NCBI GenBank assembly: GCA_017540825.1
Contig: JAFYAH010000048.1
Coordinates: forward strand, 1-56,399
DNA from: Candidatus Methanomethylophilaceae archaeon
Lineage (GTDB): Archaea; Thermoplasmatota; Thermoplasmata; Methanomassiliicoccales; Methanomethylophilaceae
Direction of reading: 5' to 3'
Length of the DNA: 56,399 bases
Shown: positions 24,534 through 34,677 of the stretch, in pieces
How the letters are laid out: every line of letters begins with the position of its first letter
Position numbering within the stretch: the stretch's first letter is position 1
Translations under genes and position numbers: made by a program
Notes under the pieces: generated by a model
Told to the model about the DNA's origin: nothing
Database searches by the model: none
Seen by the model: only the letters and a program-made list of their open reading frames with translations

Positions 24534-26435
24534 ATGAATGTAGACAAACTGTTCGAAAACCTGACAAAAGAGGTCCGGAGGCTGGTGCCGCCCGACATGA
24601 AGATAACCTCTATTGAGTTCGAAGGCCCGCTCGTGGTGGTCTATACCAGCGAGTACGAGAAGTTCTCTTCCAACGACTCCCTCGCCCGCATGCTGGCCCA
24701 GAACATCCACCGCAGGGTGGACATCAGGCCGGACAGATCCACGCTGGCGGATTCGTCCGAAGTCGAGGAGATGATACGCTCCAAGATCCCCGAGTCGGCG
24801 GAGATTTTCGACATCAACTTCATGGAGGAGACGGGGGAGGCCATCATAGAGGCCATCAACCCCAGCGAGGTCCTCGGCAAAGAGGGCCAGCGCCTTGGAG
24901 ACCTGAGGACCCAGACCGGATGGAACGTCAAGGTCATCAGGGCTCCGCCCATACCTTCCAAGACCGTCTCAGACGTCAGGGGATACCTGAGGGCCAACCA
25001 TGACGAGCGTCTCGGCATGCTCAAAAGCGTCGCCAGGAACATCTCCAGGGAGACGCTGCCTGGGGAGCAGTGGGTCAGGATGACCACGATGGGCGGGTTC
25101 AGGCAGGTCGGGAGGTCCGCATCCCTGCTCATGACCAGGGAGAGCAGGATCCTCATCGACTGCGGCCTCGATCCCGGCTCCGACGCCACCCCTTATTTCG
25201 CCATCCCCGAGTTCGACATCAGCAAGATAGACGCCATCGTCGTCACGCACGCCCATCTGGACCACTGCGGGACGCTCCCTGCCCTTTTCAAATACGGATA
25301 CAAGGGGCCGGTGTACTGCACCCCTCCCACGAGGGACCTCATGGCCCTTCTGCAGCTGGACAACATAAAGCTCGGCTTCGGCGAGAACAAGAAGAACTAC
25401 TACGAGGCGAAGGACGTCAGGACGGAGATACTGCACACCATAACCCTCAAGTACAACGAGACCACGGACATCGCTCCGGACGTCAGGCTGACGTTCCACA
25501 ACGCGGGGCACATCCTCGGATCGGCCATCGCCCATTTCCACATAGGGGACGGGCTGCACAACATAGCGTTCTCCGGAGACACCAAGTACGAGAAGACCTG
25601 GCTGTTCAACCCGGCGACCAACAGGTTCCCGCGCCTGGAGACCCTGGTCATAGAGTCGACCTACGGAGGCCAGAAGGACGTCCAGCCGTCTAGGGTGGAT
25701 GCGTCCGAGGAGATGGGGAGGCTGCTCCAGTCCGCCACGGAGCATGGAGGCAAGGTGCTCATCCCCGTATTCGCCGTCGGAAGGTCCCAGGAGGTCATGC
25801 TGGTCATCGAGGAGCTTATGCGCGGCGGCCGCATACCGGCCTGCCCGGTGTACCTGGACGGCATGATCTGGGAGGCCACCGCCATCCACACGGCTTATCC
25901 CGAGTACCTCAACAACCAGCTCAGGACGCAGATATTCCAGCAGAACGAGAACCCGTTCCTGTCGCCCATCTTCAAGAGGGTCGAGACCGCGTCCATGAGG
26001 GAGGAGATCTGCCATTCGCCCGACCCCTGCATAGTCCTCGCCACGAGCGGGATGATGTCGGGAGGGCCGGTGATGGAGTACTTCCGGGAATGGGCCGACG
26101 ACGAGAAGAACTGGCTCCTGTTCGTGGGGTACCAGTCCGAAGGAAGCATAGGGAGGACCATCCAGAGGGGCAGGAACGAGATAACCCTGAACTCCAAGGG
26201 AAAGTCCATCGAGCTGACCATCCGCATGCAGAGGGCCACCGTAGACGGATTCTCCGGTCACTCCGACAGGAAGCAGCTCATGCGCTACATAAGCTCCCTC
26301 GAGCCCAAGCCGGACAAGATAGTCATAGGCCACGGAGAGGACAGGAAGTGCACGGACCTGGCGTCGTCCATCTACAAGAAGTTCGGGATAGAGACCAAGG
26401 CCCCGCAGAACCTGGAGACCATACGCCTCAAGTGA
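24534..26435 (+). CDS. aCPSF1-type beta-CASP ribonuclease with KH domains
   Basis: 633 residues, matching archaeal CPSF1. About 180 N-terminal residues form KH-type RNA-binding modules, followed by a metallo-beta-lactamase domain (THAHLDHCGTLPALFKYGY; GHILGSAIAHFHIGDG; AFSGDTKYE) and a beta-CASP insert (ESTYGGQKDV; VFAVGRSQEVMLVIEELM; ATSGMMSGGP). The final GHGEDRKCTDLASSI completes the metal site region. It is an endo/exonuclease that acts in 3'-end formation and general transcription termination in archaea. It follows psmB by 66 nt and is probably expressed on its own. Confidence 0.95.
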   Translation: MNVDKLFENLTKEVRRLVPPDMKITSIEFEGPLVVVYTSEYEKFSSNDSLARMLAQNIHRRVDIRPDRSTLADSSEVEEMIRSKIPESAEIFDINFMEETGEAIIEAINPSEVLGKEGQRLGDLRTQTGWNVKVIRAPPIPSKTVSDVRGYLRANHDERLGMLKSVARNISRETLPGEQWVRMTTMGGFRQVGRSASLLMTRESRILIDCGLDPGSDATPYFAIPEFDISKIDAIVVTHAHLDHCGTLPALFKYGYKGPVYCTPPTRDLMALLQLDNIKLGFGENKKNYYEAKDVRTEILHTITLKYNETTDIAPDVRLTFHNAGHILGSAIAHFHIGDGLHNIAFSGDTKYEKTWLFNPATNRFPRLETLVIESTYGGQKDVQPSRVDASEEMGRLLQSATEHGGKVLIPVFAVGRSQEVMLVIEELMRGGRIPACPVYLDGMIWEATAIHTAYPEYLNNQLRTQIFQQNENPFLSPIFKRVETASMREEICHSPDPCIVLATSGMMSGGPVMEYFREWADDEKNWLLFVGYQSEGSIGRTIQRGRNEITLNSKGKSIELTIRMQRATVDGFSGHSDRKQLMRYISSLEPKPDKIVIGHGEDRKCTDLASSIYKKFGIETKAPQNLETIRLK

Positions 26436-26463
26436 GCATCAAAAAGCAGGGAAGATAAGGGTT

Positions 26464-26489
26464 CCGCCCTCCCAGCGGAGGGAAGGCGG
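26464..26489. terminator. hairpin between convergent aCPSF1 and rubrerythrin genes
   Basis: CCGCC pairs with GGCGG, and inside it CTCC pairs with GGAG, with a 4-nt loop, located between the two stops. Confidence 0.4.
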
Positions 26490-26496
26490 TTTCAGG

Positions 26497-27036
26497 TCAC
26501 CAGTTGGTGGCCCTGACTTCGAAGAAGGACTGCGGGTGCTTGCACACGGGGCAGACCTTGGGAGCCTCGGTCCCGATGTGTATGTATCCGCAGTTGCGGC
26601 ACTTCCACATCACGACCTTGTCCTTCTTGAATACGACGCCTTCCTCGATGTTCTTCAGGAGCGCGCGGTACCTCTCCTCGTGCTCCTTCTCGATCTTTCC
26701 AACAGCCTCGAAGAGGTCGGCGATCTCGGTGAAGCCCTCCTCCCTGGCCTCTTTCGCGAACTCGGCGTACATGACGTTGAACTCGTAGTTCTCGCCTTCC
26801 GCGGCGTCCTTGAGGTTCTCCACGGTCTTGGGGACAGACCCTCCATGGAGCTTCTTGAACCAGATCTTGGCGTGCTCCTTCTCGTTTCCAGCGGTCTCGA
26901 GGAAGATGTCGGCAATCTGCTCGTACCCCTCTTTCTGCGCCTGGGACGCGTAGTAGGTGTATTTGTTCCTGGCCTGGCTCTCTCCGGCGAAGGCAGCCTG
27001 GAGGTTCTTCTCTGTTTTGGATCCTTTGAGTTCCAT
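26497..27036 (-). CDS. rbr: rubrerythrin
   Basis: 179 residues. The ferritin-like four-helix part carries the diiron ligands in [20 protein letters not shown] and later GEDNYE-like and [13 protein letters not shown] segments; the C-terminus is a rubredoxin domain ([20 protein letters not shown] then VCKH). It reduces hydrogen peroxide with electrons from rubredoxin-type donors, protecting an anaerobe. TATA-like AATTTATACGG at 27068-27078 and an RBS-like GAGGGA precede the start. Confidence 0.96.
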   Translation of the reverse strand: MELKGSKTEKNLQAAFAGESQARNKYTYYASQAQKEGYEQIADIFLETAGNEKEHAKIWFKKLHGGSVPKTVENLKDAAEGENYEFNVMYAEFAKEAREEGFTEIADLFEAVGKIEKEHEERYRALLKNIEEGVVFKKDKVVMWKCRNCGYIHIGTEAPKVCPVCKHPQSFFEVRATNW

Positions 27037-27109
27037 TGGGTTCCCTCGGTACGACCATGCCGTCAGCCGTATAAATTCGTTGTCAAAACATCTGGAATTT
27101 AGATGTTCC

Positions 27110-27736
27110 TTAACGGCGGATCCCGAACAGGGGCTTCTTCAGGTTCCCGTTCTTGTCGAACTTCTGCTTCATGAGGCGCTCGTAGTTCTTCTTCAGATTG
27201 GCGTCGTTGGGCTTGATCTGCAGGAGGTATTCCAGCTCTCTCCTGGCCTTCTCGTAGTCCCTCAGGTCGTTGAGGAGCAGGACGGCGTAGTTCTGATGGA
27301 TGTCGTAGTCGTCGGGCTTCAGGGCGAGGGCCTTCTCGTAGTATTCCCCAGCCTTCTTGAAGTCGCCTACCTGGCGCCTGAGGAACTTGGCGTAGAGGTT
27401 GTACAGGTCTGCGGAGGGCTCCGTCGACAGCAGCCTCTCGAACAGCTCCTCGGTCCTCTTGTTATATTTCTTGTCCTTGGACATCACCGTCACGGCGGCC
27501 TTCATGGCGTCCGTGTTGTCGGGCTCCAGGTCCATGACGATGTCCAGCTGCATCAGGCCGTACTTCAGGTCCTTGAGCTCGTATATGGCGATCCTCGCCA
27601 GCTCCATCCGGGGCTTGGTGTTGTGAGGGTCTGTGGCGAGATACTCCTCGAGAGTGTTCACTGCGCCGTTGGCGTTGTTCCCGTTCACCTGTCTCCTGGC
27701 TTTGCTGATGGCGTCGAACGCCGGGTCTGAGGACAT
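27110..27736 (-). CDS. TPR-repeat protein
   Basis: 208 residues from ATG 27736 (GTG 27742 would add two). Tetratricopeptide-like helical pairs occupy most of the sequence, for example [20 protein letters not shown] and [20 protein letters not shown], ending in a basic tail ([19 protein letters not shown]). It probably mediates protein contacts in the cytosol; partner unknown. It sits 26 nt downstream of the membrane-protein gene, likely in one operon. Confidence 0.8.
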   Translation of the reverse strand: MSSDPAFDAISKARRQVNGNNANGAVNTLEEYLATDPHNTKPRMELARIAIYELKDLKYGLMQLDIVMDLEPDNTDAMKAAVTVMSKDKKYNKRTEELFERLLSTEPSADLYNLYAKFLRRQVGDFKKAGEYYEKALALKPDDYDIHQNYAVLLLNDLRDYEKARRELEYLLQIKPNDANLKKNYERLMKQKFDKNGNLKKPLFGIRR

Positions 27737-27762
27737 CGCCACAGCGAGACGTTAGTCGGTAT

Positions 27763-28944
27763 TTAATGAGTGGCCGTGTCGGCCTCCTTTTCCTCCAGCA
27801 TCTTCTGGCGTTTGCTGTAGAATCTGTAGCAGACGATGTCGCGCAGGTTCCTGGCGAAGCAGTTGGCGTACAGGAGCCCGGAGACGACCGCGATCGCGCC
27901 CAGGGGGACCAGGTACTGCATGTAGTAGCCCAGTATGGTCTCTATGCTCTTGCCGTAGTATACGGAGATGACGAAGGTCAGGAAGAACACCCCGAGCATA
28001 GCGTACCAGGTGAACAGGCGCTTCTTGGCTCCTGTCCAGAGGTAGTAGGGCCTCGGGGCGGAGGACAGGACCCTTGCGCCCGTGCTCTTCACGGCCTGCC
28101 AGGGGATCACCAAGGCGGGAAGGAACACCGACAGCAGGACCATTATCCTTATGGTGTTGTACTGGGGGACCGCGTCGAGGACGATCGGGTTCAGGAACAG
28201 CGCAGAGCACACCATCACGCCCATGGAGAAGGCGTAGACCGTGAGCTCTATGAACGAGCGGAGGTCGAAGACATGGCTGTCCGGGACAGGGTCCATTTCC
28301 ACCTCCTTGACGTCCAGCACGTCCGGGACCATGAAGAACGAGGCGGCAGGCCCTCTTTCCCCCTCTGCGGCGCTCCTCTCTATCGACAGGATGGCCCCTG
28401 GGAGGTACTTGCGGATCATGGCCGATATGGTGGTCAGGACCCCCACGGACGACAGCAGGAGGACCAGTATCGTCAGCAGCATGTCGCTGAAGAGCACGAT
28501 CTCGTCCACGTCCCCGGGTATGAACGGCTTCAGCGAGGACGCTCCCCTCAGAAGCACCATGGCTCCGGCCCCTGTGACGTAGAACCACATGACCGCTCCG
28601 GCGAATATCACGAACCCGACCAGGAACCACAGGGGGAAGGGCCCGGAGTCGAGGCGATAGAGCGCCCACGTGCCCAGGAGGGCGAAGGCGGTCACGAACA
28701 CGATGCAGATGTCGTCCAGTATCTTCCAAGGCAGGAAGTCGCCTCTGGATATGACGAGCAAGGCCGAGACGACGACGCAGCAGGCGACGAACCAGGGGAA
28801 CGCGCGGACTATTGCCCTGTCCCTGTCCTCGGACCGCGGGTTGATCCTCGAGGCCCCGCCGAACACGGTGGCCGCATGGTCCAGCTTGTCGTTTATGGAT
28901 TCGATGTCGACTTTTTTAAGAACGGCATCCCTCGGCATGAGCAT
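27763..28944 (-). CDS. polytopic membrane protein
   Basis: 393 residues, not recognised. About eight hydrophobic segments are spread through it (AFPWFVACCVVVSALLVI, ICIVFVTAFALLGTWALY, PLWFLVGFVIFAGAVMWFYV, MLLTILVLLLSSVGVLTTI and three or four near the C-terminus). A central loop of about 50 residues is charged. TATA-like sequence at about 28960-28970 supports a leaderless start at ATG 28944. A TPR gene follows. Function unknown. Confidence 0.72.
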   Translation of the reverse strand: MLMPRDAVLKKVDIESINDKLDHAATVFGGASRINPRSEDRDRAIVRAFPWFVACCVVVSALLVISRGDFLPWKILDDICIVFVTAFALLGTWALYRLDSGPFPLWFLVGFVIFAGAVMWFYVTGAGAMVLLRGASSLKPFIPGDVDEIVLFSDMLLTILVLLLSSVGVLTTISAMIRKYLPGAILSIERSAAEGERGPAASFFMVPDVLDVKEVEMDPVPDSHVFDLRSFIELTVYAFSMGVMVCSALFLNPIVLDAVPQYNTIRIMVLLSVFLPALVIPWQAVKSTGARVLSSAPRPYYLWTGAKKRLFTWYAMLGVFFLTFVISVYYGKSIETILGYYMQYLVPLGAIAVVSGLLYANCFARNLRDIVCYRFYSKRQKMLEEKEADTATH

Positions 28945-29001
28945 CTAATCGCGAGTGCGGATATAATCGTAACTGGGACCGGAGGTCTTTCGCATCATCA
29001 A

Positions 29002-29009
29002 TTTATAAC
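29002..29009 (+). promoter_or_regulatory. TATA box of HMG-CoA reductase gene
   Basis: TTTATAAC is centred 24 nt before ATG 29029, which fixes that start over the much longer open frame upstream and implies a leaderless mRNA. Confidence 0.55.
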
Positions 29010-29028
29010 AGCGGTCTCATTGACTATC

Positions 29029-30183
29029 ATGGGAGAGCGGAAGGGTCTGAAGAACCGGGGCTATTCGGAAGAGGATGCGGAGGACCGCAGGGCCGCTGTC
29101 GAGGAGTTCGCCGGCGTCCGTTTCGAGCACATCGGAAGATGCGGCATGGACTATGGCTGCGCCTCGAAGAACATCGAGAACATGATCGGCGTGACCCAGG
29201 TCCCTCTCGGATTCGCAGGCCCGGTAAAGATACTGGGCGAGCACGCGGACGGCGACTTCCTCGTGCCTCTGGCCACCACGGAAGGGGCGCTGGTGGCCTC
29301 CGTGTCCCGCGGCATGTCCGTCATAACCAGATCCGGAGGGGCGACCGTCCGCGTATTCGGCGACGCAATGACGCGCGCCCCCGTGTTCAGGGTCCGCGAC
29401 CTGGCGCACTGCGTCGAGGTCATGGAGTGGATAGACAGAAACCATCCCGCCATCGAGGAAGCAGTGAGTTCCACCACCTCACACGGGAGGCTGGTCCGCA
29501 TAGAGAAGTTCCCTGACGGCAGGAACCTCTTCGTCAGGCTGTCGTTCTCGACCGGCGACGCTATGGGGATGAACATGGCCACTATCGCGTCCGAAGCCGT
29601 CTGCAGGCTCATAGAGTCCAACACAGGCGCCGTGATGGTCTCCGTTTCCGGGAACATGTGCTCTGACAAGAAGCCGGCCGCCATCAACGTGATAGAGGGA
29701 CGCGGGAAGACCGTCGTCGCAGAGGTTAAGGTGCCTCGGGACCTCGTGTCCAGCGCCTTGCATGCGACCGCAGAGTCCATCGCAGAGACCAATACGAGGA
29801 AGAACCTGGTCGGAGGCAGCATGTCGGGCATGCTAGGCGCCAACGCCCACGCAGCCAACATGGCCGCCGCGCTCTACATAGCGACCGGCCAGGATCCCGC
29901 CCAGGTGGTAGGCTGCAGCATGACGCTGACGACCTGCGAGAGCCTCGACGGGGACCTCTACATGTGCGTCAGGGTCCCCGCGGTGGAGGTGGGAACCGTC
30001 GGAGGCGGTACGCGCCTTCCGTTCCAGAAGGAGGCCCTGGAGATGATGGGCTGCTACGGCGAGGGCAAGGCCAGGAAGCTCGCCGAGATAGTCGCGGTGA
30101 CGATACTGGCGGGAGAGCTGTCCACGCTCGCGGCGCAGGCGGCAGGCCAGCTCGGGAACGCCCACGAGAGGCTTGCGCGCTGA
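29029..30183 (+). CDS. hmgA: HMG-CoA reductase
   Basis: 384 residues. It makes mevalonate for archaeal isoprenoid lipids from HMG-CoA and NADPH. Class I motifs: ENMIGVTQVPLGFAGPVKI, catalytic Glu in ATTEGALVASVSRGM, catalytic Lys in CSDKKPAAIN, NADP-site GDAMGMNMA, GTVGGGTRLP and the C-terminal catalytic His in GNAHERLAR. The long open frame upstream of 29029 is an antisense shadow of the neighbouring membrane-protein gene. It is followed by the DUF6270-like/Sel1 gene 33 nt away. Confidence 0.97.
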   Translation: MGERKGLKNRGYSEEDAEDRRAAVEEFAGVRFEHIGRCGMDYGCASKNIENMIGVTQVPLGFAGPVKILGEHADGDFLVPLATTEGALVASVSRGMSVITRSGGATVRVFGDAMTRAPVFRVRDLAHCVEVMEWIDRNHPAIEEAVSSTTSHGRLVRIEKFPDGRNLFVRLSFSTGDAMGMNMATIASEAVCRLIESNTGAVMVSVSGNMCSDKKPAAINVIEGRGKTVVAEVKVPRDLVSSALHATAESIAETNTRKNLVGGSMSGMLGANAHAANMAAALYIATGQDPAQVVGCSMTLTTCESLDGDLYMCVRVPAVEVGTVGGGTRLPFQKEALEMMGCYGEGKARKLAEIVAVTILAGELSTLAAQAAGQLGNAHERLAR

Positions 30184-30216
30184 TGCGGCGTCGCTCGGAC
30201 AAGCGAGGTGAGATGA

Positions 30217-32493
30217 GTGCCGGTCAGAAAAGAGGAGAAGGAATCGCAGGAGGATCTGCTTGTGGGCGCCGAAAGCTCTGCTGTCGGCATCGACATATGG
30301 GGCGTGTGCGTGGACCGCGACGTCTTCAGGGTGATGGACGACTTCCGCGGCTCGGAAGGACGCCTGAAGATCAACAACTACTTCAAGGCCTGCTCCTTCG
30401 TATCGCAGTTCTCGAAGCGCAACGGCCCGACGATCAGCGTGTCGGACATGCCTCTCCTGAGATCGGAGAAGATGTCCTTCAACACCGGGATAACCAAGAA
30501 GACCGCCTTGGCAGATTACAACAAGACCATAATCAGGCAGCTTCGCCATTCGGGGTCCGAGTGGCTGCTGATAGACGGCAGGGCGGACGCCTACGGGATA
30601 AGCAGGATCCAGTACTCAGACGGGTCGTGCGACTACCTTTCCAGCAAGACGCAGCACAGGTTCGGGATCAGCGAGATCCTATGGAGCAAGGGCATCGAGA
30701 ACACCACGGAAGACATAGGGCTGGACTATCCCGAGGAGGAGTACCAGAGATGCTTCAAGAGGCTGGTCAAGTTCGTGAAGGAGAGGTACGGGAACAACAT
30801 CATACTCAACTGCGCCTTCGACTCGACCTTCTTCCTGGACATGGACGGGCTGATCCACGAGACGTCCAACGAGAGGATAGTCGCCCGCAACGCGTTCCTG
30901 GCGAGGTTCAACCTCGAGTTCGTCCGCGCCACCGGGTGCTACTGCATCAAATGCCCCATGTACCAGATGGCCGACGCGTACCACAGGTGGGGGCTCTACA
31001 CGGTCCACTACATAGAGGAGCACTACATGTACATAGACCGCTGCATCCAGGCGATAATCGACGGCGGAGACGGCGTCAGGGACCGTCTGGAGGACCTGTT
31101 CCTGGAGTACAGCGCGCTTTTCGCCTCCGTCAGGTCCGGCGAGGTCCTCAGCGTGCGCAACGGCATCGAAAGGTTCCAGAATCTCAAAGAAGAAGAGAGG
31201 CGCGACGAAGCCATGGAGATCCTCGACCAGATGATCCGCCAGGGCCTGCCCCAGGCCAAGGTGGAGCTGGCCAAGCTATACGGCTACGGGGTGTTCGTGG
31301 AGAAGGACCTGTCCAGAGCGGAGAGCCTGATCAACGAGGCCATCGAGGACGGCATGAGGTCTTCCGCCAGCGCGCTTTTCGACATCTATTGGAACGACGG
31401 CGATCCCGGAAACTACGAGAAGATGATAAAGGCCGTGGAGCCCGGCGTCGAAGAGGGCGACAGGGGCGCCATCCTGCGCATGGGCAGGGCCTGCTGCTAG
31501 GGAGTGGGCGTGGAGAAGGACCTGGGGAAGGCGCTGGAATACATGCGGCAGGTGGCCAGGTCGAACCGCGAGGCCGACATCCGCGACCAGCTCTTCGACC
31601 TCCTGCTCGAGATCGACGACCCCGACCTGTACCAGGAGATGGTGGATTCGGTCTACAGGCTGGCCATGAACAAGAGCCCCAACCCCCAGGCCCGCTACGG
31701 CCTCGCCTAGGTCCTCGGCAAGGGGCTGGAGAAGGACGTCGACGGAGGCATAGGGTGCATGCTAGAGGCCATGGGCAACGGGTCTTCCGACGCCGCCTGC
31801 CTCCTCTACGACCTGCTGTCCGACAAAGGGCCCTCCTCGACGATGTCGCTGGTCATGGAGGGGCTGGAGCGGTTCTCTGAAGAAGGGTCGACTGCGGCCA
31901 TGGTTCGTCTGGGAGACGCCTTGAGCCGCGGGGCCTTGGCGGAGAAGGACCTGGAGAGGGCCCGCCAGCTGGTCGAAGCCGCCTACGAGTCGAAGGCTCC
32001 GGATTCCGGCCGCTGCCTGATGAGGATACTGTGGGCCGTCGGCACCGATGACGCGCTCTCGGAGCTGGCTGCCGTGGCCGAGGAGGGCGCATCGAAAGGG
32101 GATGCCGTGTCGTCGCTCTGGCTCGGCAGGGTGCTCATGAGGGGAAAGGGCGTCCCGATGGACCTGGAGAGGGCGGAAGCGCATCTGAGGCAGGCGTTCG
32201 ACGCCAGAGTCCCAGGCGCGAGGCTGCAGCTGATGAACCTGCTCTGGAAGATAAGGACCAGGTCTTCCTGCTCGGAGATGGTCAGGATATCCGCGCCCTT
32301 GATAAGCAAGGAGAACGACCGCGCCCTGTTCCTCGTCGGGAACGCATATTACTACGGAATAGGAGTGAGGAAGGACGTCAAGAAGGCCGTCGCGCTGTTC
32401 AGGAAGGCCGAGAGCAGGAATCCCGAGCTGGGCGCGAAGCTCAAGCCGCTCTACGGCAAAGCGGGCGTCTCCAAAGGCAAGCTCCCCATGTAA
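30217..32493 (+). CDS. DUF6270-like / Sel1-repeat fusion with two in-frame TAGs
   Basis: 758 residues if TAG codons 428 (31498-31500) and 498 (31708-31710) are decoded; all three segments share one frame. GTG start with GAGGTGA at 30205-30211. The N-terminal ~300 residues look like the DUF6270 family (opening DIWGVCVDRDVFRVMDDF, then SQFSKRNGPTISV and LLIDGRADAYGI; later NIILNCAFDSTFFLD), an SGNH-hydrolase-like domain seen in surface-polysaccharide loci. Residues ~350-758 are Sel1 repeats. The first TAG lies in MGRACC-TAG-GVGVEKDLGKA, the second in YGLA-TAG-VLGKGLEKD where the repeat normally has Tyr. No other damage is visible in 2.3 kb, favouring a functional amber-containing gene over a pseudogene. 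Confidence 0.72.
31498..31500 (+). other. first in-frame amber codon of DUF6270-like/Sel1 gene
   Basis: TAG immediately before the GVGVEKD turn of a Sel1 repeat, with the frame continuing. Confidence 0.8.
31708..31710 (+). other. second in-frame amber codon of DUF6270-like/Sel1 gene
   Basis: TAG at the usually aromatic position of a Sel1 repeat (YGLA before, VLGKGLEKD after); the same frame runs on to TAA 32491-32493. Confidence 0.8.
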
Positions 32494-32526
32494 GAATCAT
32501 ATACTAAACAGAGGATTGCTGGCTCC

Positions 32527-34185
32527 ATGCCAGTCATCAACTTCAAGTACAGCGACCTGTGCTCGCTCATAGGCCAGGACGTCCCCCAGGACGTGCTCGT
32601 CGAGAGGATCCCGATGATAGGGGCGGACATGCACGACACCGAGAGCGGGAGCGAGGACATGTCCGTAGAGTTCTTCCCCGACCGCCCGGACCTGTACAGC
32701 GTGGAGGGGCTCGCCAGGGGCATGAGGGCCTTCCTCGACATCCAGCCAGGCCTGAAGTCCTACGACGTCGGGAAGTCGGACATCGAGGTCACCGTAGACC
32801 CCAGCGTCAAGTCCGCAAGGCCGTACTTCCTCTGCGGCGCTGTGATGGGCGTCGACATAGACGACGAGATGCTAAGATCCATGATGGAGCTCCAGGAGAA
32901 GCTACACGTGACCATCGGCAGGAAGAGGAGCAAGCTCGCGATAGGCATCCACGACCTGGACAAGGTGGAGCCCCCCTTCACTTACAGGCTGGCCGACCCG
33001 CATTCCGTGAGGTTCGTCCCGCTGGCCAAGACCGAGGAGATGGACATGGAGGAGATCCTCTCCAAGCACGAGAAAGGCGTCGGATACGCCCACCTCCTCG
33101 CCGGCATGGACAGGTACCCGGTCATACAGGACAGGCAGGGCAGGGTCCTCTCCTTCCCTCCTATCATCAACGGCGCGCTCACCACCGTCACGGTAGGGAG
33201 GCGCAACCTCTTCGTGGACGTCACTGGCAACGACCTGAAGGCGGTCAAGGGCGCCCTGGACATCGTCTGCACCGCATTGGCGGAGCGCGGAGGGAGGATA
33301 ATGGCCGTCACCATGCACGACGGGGGCGACACGTTCCTCTCCCCAGACCTGTCCACCCGCTCCATGGACATCTCGGCATCCGAGTGCGACAGGTTCCTCG
33401 GAATCTCGATCGGAGCCGACGGGGCCTGCGAATGCCTCCGCAGGATGGGGATGGACGCCGTCGCGGACGGGGACACGGTCCATGTGCGCTATTCCCCCGT
33501 GAGGCTGGACATCATGCACAAGGTGGACATGTTCGAAGAGGTCGCCACCGGATACGGGTTCGAGAACTTCGGGGGCCCCTACAGGCTCGACCAGACTGCC
33601 GGCGGCTCGGAGCCGATAACCGCGTTCTCGGACGGCATCAGGGACGTCGCCATCGGCATGGGATACACCGAGGTCTGCACCCTCACCCTCAGCAGCCACA
33701 AGGAGGAGTTCGAGCTGTCCAGGCTGCCAGAGATGGACAACGTTCGCGTCCTGAACCCAATAACCGAGGACCACACCTGCCTCAGGTCGTACCTCATGCC
33801 CAGCCTGATCAGGATCCTCAAGCACAACAAGCACCGCGACCTTCCCCAGAAGATATTCGAGATCGGATACGTGATAAGGGAGGGCAAGACCGTCCCGCAC
33901 CTGTGCGTCATGGCCACAGCCTCCAGGACCCCGTTCGCGGAGATCAAGGGAGTGGCGGAAGGTATCCTCAGGGAGATGAGGTGCGATCACGAGATAGCGC
34001 CCTGCGGCTACGAGACGTTCATAGAGGGGAGAGGCGCCAGCATAGTCAAGGACGGTAAGGAGATAGGGTTCTTCGGGGAGATGGCTCCGGCCGTGGTGGT
34101 CGGATACGAGATAACCCACCCGATAATGTTCCTCGAGATGGACCTCGGGCCCATCATAGGAGAGAGGAAGGACACTTTGTTCTGA
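32527..34185 (+). CDS. pheT: phenylalanyl-tRNA synthetase beta subunit (archaeal type)
   Basis: 552 residues, the archaeal/eukaryotic length. It contains B3/B4 editing-type and B5 domains (SVEFFPDRPDLYSVEGLARG near residue 40; VRYSPVRLDIMHKVDMFEEV for the metal-binding B5) and a C-terminal catalytic-like core (LNPITEDHTCLRSYLMPSLI; GFFGEMAPAVV). With PheS it charges tRNA-Phe. TATA-like CATATACTAAAC at 32498-32509 lies 24 nt before the ATG. pheS is not adjacent. A peroxiredoxin gene follows 9 nt after the stop. Confidence 0.95.
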   Translation: MPVINFKYSDLCSLIGQDVPQDVLVERIPMIGADMHDTESGSEDMSVEFFPDRPDLYSVEGLARGMRAFLDIQPGLKSYDVGKSDIEVTVDPSVKSARPYFLCGAVMGVDIDDEMLRSMMELQEKLHVTIGRKRSKLAIGIHDLDKVEPPFTYRLADPHSVRFVPLAKTEEMDMEEILSKHEKGVGYAHLLAGMDRYPVIQDRQGRVLSFPPIINGALTTVTVGRRNLFVDVTGNDLKAVKGALDIVCTALAERGGRIMAVTMHDGGDTFLSPDLSTRSMDISASECDRFLGISIGADGACECLRRMGMDAVADGDTVHVRYSPVRLDIMHKVDMFEEVATGYGFENFGGPYRLDQTAGGSEPITAFSDGIRDVAIGMGYTEVCTLTLSSHKEEFELSRLPEMDNVRVLNPITEDHTCLRSYLMPSLIRILKHNKHRDLPQKIFEIGYVIREGKTVPHLCVMATASRTPFAEIKGVAEGILREMRCDHEIAPCGYETFIEGRGASIVKDGKEIGFFGEMAPAVVVGYEITHPIMFLEMDLGPIIGERKDTLF

Positions 34186-34194
34186 GGCGATGAT

Positions 34195-34662
34195 ATGGAA
34201 GCAGGTGAGAAGTTCCCCACATTCAGGCTGAAAGACGAGAACGGAGAGGAGTTCGACAGCGTGTCCCTCGCAGGGTCCCGTTACGTCGTATACTTCTACT
34301 CCAAGGACAACACTCCCGGATGCACCAAGGAGGCTATGGAGTTCACCGGGCTCATCCAGGAGTTCATGGACATGGAAATCCCCGTGATAGGCGTCAGCAA
34401 GGACTCGCCGGCCTCCCACAGGAAGTTCATAGACGGGAAGGAGCTCAAGGTCAAGCTGCTGAGCGATCCCGAGCACGAGCTCATGGAGAAGGCCGGAGCC
34501 TGGGGGAAGAAGGTCAGCTACGGGAAGGAGACGGTCGGGACGATACGCTCCACGTTCATCGTCGGGAAGGACGGGGTCGTGGAGGCCGCATGGCGCAACG
34601 TCAAGGCAGGCGGCCATGCCGCGAAGGTCCTCGACAAGGCGAAGGCCATCTATCAGCAGTGA
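34195..34662 (+). CDS. peroxiredoxin (BCP/PrxQ type)
   Basis: 155 residues. The peroxidatic Cys is C43 in KDNTPGCTKEAMEF. The second Cys usually found five residues later in two-Cys BCP proteins is absent (Ala there), so this is probably a one-Cys enzyme. It reduces peroxides with thiol donors. The start follows pheT closely with an RBS-like GAGGCGATG, suggesting co-transcription. Confidence 0.93.
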   Translation: MEAGEKFPTFRLKDENGEEFDSVSLAGSRYVVYFYSKDNTPGCTKEAMEFTGLIQEFMDMEIPVIGVSKDSPASHRKFIDGKELKVKLLSDPEHELMEKAGAWGKKVSYGKETVGTIRSTFIVGKDGVVEAAWRNVKAGGHAAKVLDKAKAIYQQ

Positions 34663-34677
34663 AGCCGCGGGCCTGCC

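Noticed and set aside
27766-29028. Long open frame upstream of and in frame with HMG-CoA reductase
   Set aside because: It is antisense to the membrane-protein gene, has no domain resemblance and is cut off by a TATA box at leaderless distance from ATG 29029; GC-rich codon bias explains the openness.
32902-34617. 571-codon minus-strand frame opposite pheT
   Set aside because: Shadow of the plus-strand pheT and peroxiredoxin genes; no family motif.
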